This document shows positions 15,489 to 22,055 of a stretch of 24,377 nt of DNA, one piece after another. Origin of the DNA: DATHZQ01 sp035458525 (GTDB lineage Bacteria > Actinomycetota > Acidimicrobiia > Spongiisociales > UBA5794); the NCBI GenBank assembly GCA_035458525.1, contig DATHZQ010000042.1:1-24377 (forward strand). Direction: 5' to 3'. A program made the position numbers and the translations under genes. The notes under the pieces were generated by a model, which worked only from the letters and a program-made list of their open reading frames with translations, ran no database searches and was not told the origin of the DNA. The number at the start of each line of letters is the position of its first letter. Positions within the stretch are counted from its first letter, which is position 1.

Positions 15489-15708
15489 GAAGCGAACCAC
15501 GGTCAAGTTGCCCGATGAGCTCGACGCCAAGCTCCGCCACGAGGCTGAACGGCGTGGAATCACTGTCTCTGAGCTGACCCGCGAAGCCATCGAGGATCAC
15601 CTCGGCGGTCACGGCCGTCTTCTTCGAGCTGCCGGCGCGGGCCGCAGCGGCCGTGACGACATCTCCGAACGCATCGAAGAGATCCTCGCCGCCGAGGTGG
15701 CGCGATAG
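15487..15708 (+). CDS. vapB: VapB-type ribbon-helix-helix antitoxin
   Basis: A 73-residue protein of the CopG/Arc ribbon-helix-helix type. The N-terminal strand is MKRTTVKLPDELDAKLR, followed by helices AERRGITVSELTREAIEDHL, the standard DNA-binding fold that dimerises on an operator. The C-terminal part (about 45-73, ISERIEEILAAEVAR) is the likely toxin-wrapping tail. In the cell such antitoxins neutralise the partner PIN-domain ribonuclease and repress their own operon. It starts at the first ATG of the frame, nearly on the predicted transcription start, so its mRNA may be leaderless. The last codon overlaps the first codon of the toxin frame (ATAG), the usual coupled arrangement except for the toxin's unusual start codon. 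Confidence 0.9.
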   Translation: MKRTTVKLPDELDAKLRHEAERRGITVSELTREAIEDHLGGHGRLLRAAGAGRSGRDDISERIEEILAAEVAR

Positions 15709-16118
15709 CCCTCCTCATCGACGCGGGACCGCTCTACGCCTACGTCGATGCCGACGACCGCCACCACGCCGAATCGCTCGAGCTCCTGCTGCACCATCCC
15801 GGTCCATTGATCGTTCCCGTGCTCGTGATCACCGAGGTGGCATACCTCATCGGAACACGGCTTGGCGTCGACGCCGAGGTTCGCTTCCTGGGTGATCTCG
15901 CCGCGGGTGAGTTCGCCATTGAGGCAGTCATGGCGAGTGACTGGCTCCGCATCGCCGAACTGGTCAGTCGGTATCGGGACCTGGCGCTGGGGACCGTCGA
16001 CGGTTCAGTCGTGGCAACGGCCGAACGCCTCCAAATCACCAAGATCGCCACACTCGACCGCCGGCACTTCTCCATCGTTCGCCCCGCCCACACCGACGCG
16101 TTCGAACTTGTACCTTGA
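15705..16118 (+). CDS. vapC: VapC-type PIN-domain ribonuclease toxin, no canonical start codon
   Basis: The reading frame encodes a complete PIN domain of 137 residues if translation begins at ATA 15705. It opens ALLIDAGPLYAYVDADDRHH and carries all four acidic metal ligands expected: Asp6, Glu44 (VITEVAYLI), Asp99 (LGTVDGSVVATAE) and Asp118 (ATLDRRHF). VapC toxins cleave tRNA or rRNA in a Mg2+-dependent way until bound by VapB. The problem is the start. Between the in-frame TGA at 15654 and the first TTG at 15807 there is no ATG, GTG or TTG. Starting at 15807 would delete the first catalytic Asp. The only codon at the expected place is ATA, overlapping the vapB stop as ATAG where ATGA or GTGA is usual. 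Either a rare ATA start is used, the start has been lost by mutation, or the base call is wrong. Confidence 0.85.
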   Translation: MALLIDAGPLYAYVDADDRHHAESLELLLHHPGPLIVPVLVITEVAYLIGTRLGVDAEVRFLGDLAAGEFAIEAVMASDWLRIAELVSRYRDLALGTVDGSVVATAERLQITKIATLDRRHFSIVRPAHTDAFELVP

Positions 16119-16217
16119 GATCTGCCACGCCGATCACCGGCGTACGAACGGTCGATGCAGCTCTCAAACCTCGAAGACAGTCACCAGCGCTGCCACCCGT
16201 GTAGTCCGCCCCTGGGA

Positions 16218-16630
16218 TCACCCACAGCCGGTTGGGCGCTGCGACGTTCCAGTTGCGGTCGACCAGATCCGCCGGCCGTTCCGCCTTGCCGTCGGGAATC
16301 GTGGTGTGGCCGGTCTTGCCCCGCACCGCCCCGGCGATTCCCCAGCTCGGCCATGAGACGGGCCACCCGGTCACGGCCCACTTCGAAGCCTTCCCGGACG
16401 GCTTGACGCCACAGCTTGCGTCGCCCGTACACCTGATAGTTGTCGTTCCAGATCCGCTTCAGCTCGGGCATCGACACCTCGGCAGACACGTCGCGGGCCG
16501 AAGGTGGACGATCGAGGTTGTCGTAGTAGGTGGAACGGGCGAACTGCAAGGTTTCGCAGATCGGTTGTGATGATGCTGGGGCGGGTCGAAGAGATCGGTC
16601 AGGATGGCGCCGGTGTTTGCTGTGACCCAC
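16218..16630 (-). pseudogene. IS3-family transposase OrfB fragment, frameshifted and truncated
   Basis: The minus strand encodes the N-terminal part of an IS3/IS150-type transposase: PICETLQFARSTYYDNL, MPELKRIWNDNYQVYGRRKL, WRQAVREGFEVGRDRVARLM and AELG. A one-base insertion at the TT of 16338-16339 then moves the frame, and the match continues as IAGAVRGKTGHTTIPDGKAE followed by RPADLVDRNWNVAAPNRLWV, ending about 16220. This is exactly where the DDE catalytic domain should begin, so the whole catalytic core is gone and it cannot transpose. No OrfA and no terminal inverted repeats were recognised. The fragment lies between vapC and the IS110 fragment. Confidence 0.8.
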
Positions 16631-16818
16631 AGATCGGCTGACCCCGGCACGGGTTTCCTTGTCGAGATTCGTCCAGCGAACGCCGGCGCCGCCTGCCTTC
16701 CATTGCTGGCCTGATCAGGAGCCTGTCCCTCCTACGAGGTGACTCATCACAGTCCTGCCGCAACGAATCTCTTCAGGCTGACGCCGACACACGTCCCCAC
16801 AGAGAGGAGGCAGGGATC

Positions 16819-17324
16819 ATGCTGGCAGACCTAGTCGAACACGTCATTGGAGTCGACCCAGATCGCGACCGCATCACCGCTGCGGTGGTGGCGGCTCGCA
16901 CCGAGGCCGAGATCGCTCGCAGCGAGTTCCCGGCCACCGCATCGGGGTATCGCCAAGTGATCGAGTGGGCCAACGAACACTCAACGACCGAGTCCCGGGT
17001 GTGGTCAGTCGAGGGCACGGGAAGGTACGGCGCCGGTCTCACCGCCACACTGAATCACGAAGCGGAGTGGGTCATCGAGTTCGATTGACCCTCCACCCGC
17101 CCCACCAAAGATGGCGCCAAGTCCGACGGGCTGGACGCCGTACGCGCCGCCCGTGAAGTCCTGGGACGCACCAAGTGGTCAACACCCCTACCCGAGGAGC
17201 CCGCGAGGGCCTCAGGGCCGTGCTGGTCGCTCGCAGCGGCGCCCAGATCGCCCGCACCGCGGCCATCAACCAGCTCCGCGCTGCCGTGCTGACCGCACCA
17301 GTCGTACTCCGCGCGGCGGCGTGA
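16819..17324 (+). pseudogene. IS110-family transposase, N-terminal part with stop and frameshift
   Basis: Reads MLADLVEHVIGVDPDRDRIT (16819 on), RVWSVEGTGRYGAGLT and WVIEFD. An in-frame TGA at about 17086-17088 stands where CGA (Arg) is expected. The same frame resumes with PSTRPTKDGAKSDGLDAVRA and AREVLGRTKWSTP. A frameshift near 17190 follows, and GAREGLRAVLVARSGAQIAR then TAAINQLRAAVLTAPVVLRA appears in the next frame up to a TGA at 17322. The first acidic residues of the DEDD (RuvC-like) transposase domain (GVDPD, VEGTG, KSDGLDA) are visible. The C-terminal transposase_20 half is absent, so only about 170 of roughly 350-400 residues remain. A GAGGAGG ribosome site lies before the ATG. It is a dead fragment. 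Confidence 0.82.
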
Positions 17325-17434
17325 GTGATCTGGGCGCTCGATCGCTCGCCGTGGGTGTGTCTGTCGGGCCTACTCGTCGCATGCGATCTGACCAGCGATC
17401 GGCTGGGTTTGTGCTGGGCTCAGATGACCGTCGG

Positions 17435-18508
17435 TCAGGCCCAGCGGAGGGAGTCGACTCTGTCTGGGCCGCCCGAGGGTTTCCGGGCGGAGCCTTGCAG
17501 GTGGCGGGCGCAGAATCGGTCGAGTTGGGCGAGCAGCAGCTGATGCTCCGGGGAGGAGAACTCGATGAGGTAGTCGGCGTGGGACATTCCTTCGAACACG
17601 ATCAGCTCGGCCTCGGTTCCGGCCTCGAGCAGGCTGGTGTGGGTGCGGACGGTGTTGCTGAGGAGGATGTCGCGGACTCCCGACACGAGCAGGGTCGGTG
17701 GGAAGCCGTCGAAGTCGCCGTACTGTGGCGAGATCCTGGGATCGGTCAGTTCGATCCCGTTCGCGAACAACTTGGCCATCGCTTCGACGAGCCCGCTGAA
17801 CTCGGGGATGCTGCGGTCGACGTCCTGGTTGAGGCGAATGCTGTCGCCGATACCGGACATGTCTGAACCCGGCGTGCCGACAAACAGCGCGCCCGGCGCC
17901 CGCATCCCCCCTTCGAGCAGCCGCTGCACGGCCAACATGGTGAGCGCACCGCCGGCCGATGAGCCGCCCATCACCATCGAGCGAGCGCGCTGTCGTTGGA
18001 GCAACTCCAGGTAGACCGCCACCACGTCGTCGACCGGTGTCGGGTAGGGATGCAGCGGAGGCATGCGATAGTCGATCGACACCGCCCGGATCCCGACGCC
18101 GGCGGCCAGTAGCAGCGCCTCGGTGACGCAGGCCGGTCCGCCGTTGAGAACGTAGGCGCCACCGTGGACGTGTACGAACAGGTGCTCTTCGTGGGTCGGG
18201 CTGATCTCGTCGGGAACCACGTGGTACACGTCCACACCGGCGATCTCGTCGCGCTCCACGGTGACCGGCAGGCTCTCCTCGAGCGCCCGCGCCCCGGCAA
18301 TCGCCGGCTCATCCGCGGCGGCGACGAACACCAGCCACTCCTCGTCGGTCTCCGGGATCGGACCTGTGTGCTTGCGATCAGCCGGGATCGACGCCGCCAC
18401 CGATTCACGAACCACGTCGCTTGCGCCGTGGGGCGGTGGGAGTGTCCGGGGTCCGAGCAGCAGGCTTCCGCCTTGGGTGGCTCCGGTTCCAGGATTGCTG
18501 TTGGGCAT
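17435..18508 (-). CDS. Alpha/beta-hydrolase esterase, hormone-sensitive-lipase type
   Basis: A 357-residue cytoplasmic esterase. The HSL-family oxyanion motif HGGAY is at 115-119, the nucleophile elbow GGSSAGG at 181-187 with Ser184, the acid Asp280 in SGVRDILLSN, and His310 in FEGMSHADYLIEF completes the triad. SIDYRMPPLHPYPTPVDDVV (144-163) is the typical segment between oxyanion loop and elbow. Such enzymes hydrolyse short- to medium-chain esters; the natural substrate is unknown. An N-terminal cap of about 90 residues is longer than average but usual for this subgroup, and there is no signal peptide. The ATG has AAAGGA a few bases upstream. It lies 35 bases after the alkylsulfatase-like gene on the same strand, and the two are probably one transcript, suggesting a role in breaking down or modifying ester or surfactant-like compounds. 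Confidence 0.9.
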   Translation of the reverse strand: MPNSNPGTGATQGGSLLLGPRTLPPPHGASDVVRESVAASIPADRKHTGPIPETDEEWLVFVAAADEPAIAGARALEESLPVTVERDEIAGVDVYHVVPDEISPTHEEHLFVHVHGGAYVLNGGPACVTEALLLAAGVGIRAVSIDYRMPPLHPYPTPVDDVVAVYLELLQRQRARSMVMGGSSAGGALTMLAVQRLLEGGMRAPGALFVGTPGSDMSGIGDSIRLNQDVDRSIPEFSGLVEAMAKLFANGIELTDPRISPQYGDFDGFPPTLLVSGVRDILLSNTVRTHTSLLEAGTEAELIVFEGMSHADYLIEFSSPEHQLLLAQLDRFCARHLQGSARKPSGGPDRVDSLRWA

Positions 18509-18543
18509 GTGGATCCTTTCGTATCAAACGGCTCGCCGGCGTC

Positions 18544-20268
18544 TCATGGCTCGAGACGGTCGAACAGGTTCAGAATCCGAGCCGCTTCTGAAGCGTCGCC
18601 GGTGACCTCTATGGCTCCTGTTTCGATGAGCGACTCGGGCGCCGCACGACTCAGGTAGAGGTCAGCCCATGTGTCTCCAGACATCCTCAGGATGATGTCT
18701 GGCGTTCTGGTGTACTCGTCGGGGTCCGGCACGAACTCGGCTACGGCTCGCCGAACATCGAGGCCCACGGATCCGGAGTCGGCGAAGTCGAACCGCACGA
18801 AGCTGGATACCTTGTCGCTTTTGGCCGGGTCGATGCGGATGCGGAAGTACTCGACGTATCTGGCGGGATCGGCGACGATCATCTCTGGCTGGGGTGGGAT
18901 CAGCCGTGCGATGCGGGTCTTCCCTTCGAGTTCGAGGGCTTGGGACATCAGGTGTGCCCGGTCGTTGGCTCCGGTCGCGACGTAGGCCATCTGACGCAGC
19001 GCTTCGGCCTTGAGACGCCTCGCTTCGGGGCTCTGGTCATCGACGAGGTAAGCCTGGTTGGCGAGCTTGGCTGCCCATGCGAATTCGCGCTCGTCGAGCG
19101 CCTTGCGAGCTGCTTCGAGCATCGCCTCTTCGCCGCCGAGTAGTTCTATCCACCGGCGTGCCTCCTCGACTGGTGGAATCGGTTTCAGGTTGGCGGCATC
19201 GTTGTCGTACCAGCCCACGGACTGGTAGAAGATCGCCGGCGGGTAGGAGGAGATCTCCCCGTAGCTCTGGAGGTTGACCAGCGACTCGTCGAGATACCGC
19301 GGGAACTTCACGAAGTGGCGGAGATCGTCGGGTCCCAGTCCCTTCAGGATGCCGCGGAGAGACTGGTCGAGAACGAACCGGGCTCCGTCCATGTAGAGCT
19401 GCAAGGCTTGCTGGATGTTCTCTCTGCCCACGATCGGCCTGCGGGCAGCGGACACCAGCACGTCCGGCTCCAGATCCATCGTGAACCGAAGCCCCGCGAT
19501 CCACTCCCTCGGGTCCCGAAAGACGTCGCCGCGCAGCGTGTAGAGCTGCGGAGGTGCATTCCAGATCATCGTGGTGAACACGATCTTGCGATCCGGCAAC
19601 CACACGGTCGTGTGAACCTTGTCGTCGGAGCCGTACTTGGTGAAGAACTGCATGTCGATGCCAAGAACGTTCATCTTCTGCCCGTCATGCACCGGGGTGT
19701 TCACCGGGATGAAGGCGACATCGACTTGAGTGAGATTGGTGGGGAGGAGGTAGCCGTCCGGGCCCTCACTCGGCATGTAGCCGTTGAACTGCGTCACCGC
19801 ACGGGCCGTCAGGTACGGAGAAACCTCGGGGAAGTACGCGGGCGCCCCGCCTGCTCCGAGATTCTTGACCACCACGTCGTTCAGATCAGGGTGACCGATC
19901 ACGACGATGTCGTCGTTGCCTTCGGCGAGAACTCCTGCTCCTGCAACGGTGTGGGAGTGCCCGTAGATGATCGCCTTCACCGGCTTGTCGGTGAATTCCC
20001 TCAGCGCCTGGAGAATCAACTCACCGTCGTGCTTGACGTCGCCGGTATCGAAGGCGATCAACCCGTCCTCTGCCTCGATGACCGCTGTAGGCGCCAGACC
20101 GAAACCGCCGAACACGAACACACCAGGAACGGGGCTCTCAACCGTACGCTCCAGGTACGCCACCTTGTCCGCATTCTCGATGATGCGCCGGTTGCCAATA
20201 GCACCGTTCGGAGCCGTGACCACCTCGACCGGCGCCCCCATGTACGGGTTTGACGCTGCTGTATCCAT
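18544..20268 (-). CDS. Alkylsulfatase-fold metallo-beta-lactamase protein with degenerate metal site
   Basis: A 574-residue homologue of class III alkylsulfatases (SdsA1/BDS1 type): metallo-beta-lactamase domain (about 40-300), dimerisation domain (about 310-450, YPPAIFYQSVGWYDNDAANL, RRWIELLGGEEAMLEAARKA) and SCP2-like C-terminal domain (about 455-574). Fold landmarks fit (GLIAFDTG, VKAIIYGHSH, QLYTLRGDVFRDPREW), but the metal ligands are largely absent. The THxHxDH box reads GHSHTVAG: His104 and His106 are kept, while Asp and His are replaced by Val108 and Ala109. The usual GTEAPAE reads GSDDKVH, the AED segment reads FTTMIW, and SHHW reads SAAR. Sulfatase activity therefore looks unlikely. 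No signal peptide is seen. ATG at 20268 is preferred over 20280 because GGAAGG precedes it at short distance. It forms a probable operon with the esterase. Confidence 0.85.
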   Translation of the reverse strand: MDTAASNPYMGAPVEVVTAPNGAIGNRRIIENADKVAYLERTVESPVPGVFVFGGFGLAPTAVIEAEDGLIAFDTGDVKHDGELILQALREFTDKPVKAIIYGHSHTVAGAGVLAEGNDDIVVIGHPDLNDVVVKNLGAGGAPAYFPEVSPYLTARAVTQFNGYMPSEGPDGYLLPTNLTQVDVAFIPVNTPVHDGQKMNVLGIDMQFFTKYGSDDKVHTTVWLPDRKIVFTTMIWNAPPQLYTLRGDVFRDPREWIAGLRFTMDLEPDVLVSAARRPIVGRENIQQALQLYMDGARFVLDQSLRGILKGLGPDDLRHFVKFPRYLDESLVNLQSYGEISSYPPAIFYQSVGWYDNDAANLKPIPPVEEARRWIELLGGEEAMLEAARKALDEREFAWAAKLANQAYLVDDQSPEARRLKAEALRQMAYVATGANDRAHLMSQALELEGKTRIARLIPPQPEMIVADPARYVEYFRIRIDPAKSDKVSSFVRFDFADSGSVGLDVRRAVAEFVPDPDEYTRTPDIILRMSGDTWADLYLSRAAPESLIETGAIEVTGDASEAARILNLFDRLEP

Positions 20269-20344
20269 GCATCCTTCCATTCGATATCGCTTGACGATCG
20301 TAGAGCCGGAGCACTACCTGGCGCTGCCCAACCGATATCGCACA

Positions 20345-21504
20345 TCCTATGGACTGCGCTGTATCGGCACTGCCGCGCTCGGCGCGGTGTCGACAGGCGC
20401 AGAGGTAGTAGGGCCTGTCGTGGTTCCAGGTGCCTTCCATGCGGCGGCCGCATCGGCCGCATGAGAGTCGGCCGGCCAGCACATAGCGGCGTCCTTCTTT
20501 GGGGCTGCGGGTGTAGCGACGCTTGTTGCTGTGAAACCGGGCCTGGACGGCTTCCCAGTCCTCTCGAGTGACGAGAGCTTCGTGACTGGGTTCCTCGGAC
20601 CAGACCCATTCGGAGGGGGTCGTTCCATCGCATGCGGGTCTGGTGGCCGAGACCGACATCGTGGACGTCGATGAGGACCTCGTCGCGCCGCTGCTTGCTC
20701 CACACCTGGTAGCCGGTGTACCGAGGGTTCTCCAGGATGGACCGGACCGCGGTGAATCTCCACGCGGGTCCGTTGGCGAGCCGATGGCGGTTGCGACCGG
20801 GGTCGGCGGCGGAAGGGGAGAGGATGCCGTCGGCGGTCAGGCCGTTGGCGATCGCACGGAGACCGCGGCCGCCGAGGAACTCACGGAAGATGCGGCGAAC
20901 TACTGGAGCCGTGGCCGCCTTGGGTTCGAGCTGCCTGGCGCGCTGCCCGGCGGCGGCTTTGGCCGGGTTGGGGTGCGGTCCGGCGTCGGCGAGCTGGTAG
21001 CCATGCGGTGGCCGGCCGCCGAGGAACCGGCCCTCGATTGCCGCCTGGGCGGCCATGGCCGATCGAACCCGGGTCTTGATCCGGTTGCGTCCGCATTTGC
21101 TCATCCCGCCGTAGAGGCTCATGACGATCTCGTGGGCGTCGGAGCCGGGGTCGATGGCGCCGCCCACTTTCTGGGACCCACAGCTCCACGCTGTAGTGGA
21201 CGAACACAGGGAAGGTGAGCCCGAATTGGTTGCCGTAGAACGCCCGCTGCGGTTCGCCGATCACGACCGCATCGAAGTTGCGAGCGGAGCTCCCGAGCGC
21301 TTCGAGGAGCGTCGCCGCTTGGGGTCGGCGCGCCCACGGCAGCGAGCGGGACTGCCCGATGTCGAAGTATTCGGCAACGATCTCGCCGCCGGAGGGCTCG
21401 ATCAGCTGTCGGGCCCGGGTGATCTGCCAATTGCGCGACGCCTTTGGGTCCTGCTGGTCCTCGGTACTCACCCGGCCGTAGAAGGCGAAACGCATCTCGC
21501 TCAC
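20345..21504 (-). pseudogene. Large serine recombinase, two frameshifts and C-terminal truncation
   Basis: The minus strand encodes a serine recombinase in three frames. Part 1 (GTG 21504 to about 21170) reads MSEMRFAFYGRVSTEDQ with catalytic Ser13. Part 2 reads GGAIDPGSDAHEIVMSLYGG, MSKCGRNRIKTRVRSAMAAQ and AAIEGRFLGGRPPHGYQLAD, with a recombinase domain ending RMRWND. Part 3 reads SEWVWSEEPSHEALVTREDW and CGRCGRRMEGTWNHDRPYYL, a zinc-ribbon-like Cys pair. Removing one T from the run 21168-21170 and one G from the run 20615-20619 restores one frame. The match stops at about 20345, after about 385 of the usual 450-600 residues, and the alkylsulfatase operon begins about 75 bases later. The start overlaps the stop of a small upstream ORF (GTGA). 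The element is probably inactive unless the two indels are sequencing errors, and even then it lacks its C-terminus. Confidence 0.82.
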
Positions 21505-21640
21505 GAGCGTGCCCGCTCATGATCTCGCGAGGCATCAAGGTCTGCCTGCTCCTCGGAGGCGACACGCCGGAGCAGCTCGAGCAGAGCTGTGGCCCCCGGG
21601 CGATCGAGGACGGGGAGCGGCGGCCGGTCTCGGCCGGGAC
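21501..21640 (-). CDS. Small ORF coupled to the recombinase (start unclear)
   Basis: Ends RPPLPVLDRPGATALLELLR, then RVASEEQADLDASRDHERAR and S, and its TGA overlaps the recombinase GTG by four bases, an arrangement typical of a translationally coupled partner. The segment has good helix character and G/C-rich third positions. Upstream of about 21640 no acceptable start codon exists in this frame except at 21830, through a stretch that reads as arginine-rich shadow. A neighbouring frame (IEIPAESQRRFHVAHIAGVA) may be its natural N-terminal part, joined by a lost or gained base near 21640. I do not recognise the family. Confidence 0.4.
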
Positions 21641-21652
21641 GGGCGGTTCCAG

Positions 21653-21814
21653 ATGGTGCGGGTTCCGGCCACCCCGGCGATGTGGGCGACGTGGAAGCGC
21701 CGTTGCGACTCGGCTGGGATCTCGATGGGCCGAGCCATCGCAGCGCTGATCGACCGGGAGCTGGCCGGCGTCTTCGGCGTGCCCGGTCGGGCACAACATG
21801 GCGCTCCCAGATAG
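21653..21814 (+). CDS. Small possible DNA-binding protein (53 residues)
   Basis: MVRVPATPAMWATWKRRCDS, AGISMGRAIAALIDRELAGV and FGVPGRAQHGAPR. The strand-then-two-helices layout (basic strand, W-x-x-W-K-R-R-C, G-I-S-M-G-R-A-I-x-x-L-I-x-x-E-L) looks like a ribbon-helix-helix or related short regulator. Third-position G/C is high until the last ten codons. No clear ribosome site precedes the ATG. It would be transcribed away from the recombinase module. The complementary strand also has an open frame here, so this is a guess. Confidence 0.35.
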   Translation: MVRVPATPAMWATWKRRCDSAGISMGRAIAALIDRELAGVFGVPGRAQHGAPR

Positions 21815-22055
21815 CGGCGGCCAGCGCCAACTGCCGGATCGGCTCGGAATGGAATGCGAGATATCCTCCCGACGGTAAGTGCTATGTGCGTCGCGTCGCC
21901 GGCCGGGGTGGCGGAGAGCGCGTCGAGTGCTGGTCGGCCCACTCGTTGTCGAAGTCACAACGTTCGCCAGGTCTGCAATCAGATCTGGCCGTCCTGCGCG
22001 TGGTGACCTTGACGCGCTCTTTCAAACTCCGGCTGCATGGCGATAGCTCGATGGT
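21815..22055. other. Gap between small ORFs and the LuxR-type gene
   Basis: About 240 bases with no gene I can support and no strong hairpin. It lies between the outer edge of the recombinase module and the 3' end of the regulator gene, so it would be where one boundary of the former element should be sought. Confidence 0.4.

Noticed and set aside
17086..17088. TGA in the IS110 frame as a recoded (selenocysteine) codon
   Set aside because: Arg is expected here by the family pattern, no selenocysteine hairpin is evident, and the gene is also frameshifted and truncated.
19315..20253. Long plus-strand open frame opposite the alkylsulfatase-like gene
   Set aside because: It is a mirror of a well-coded minus-strand gene with clear domains. 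Its own translation shows no domain and has no ribosome site.
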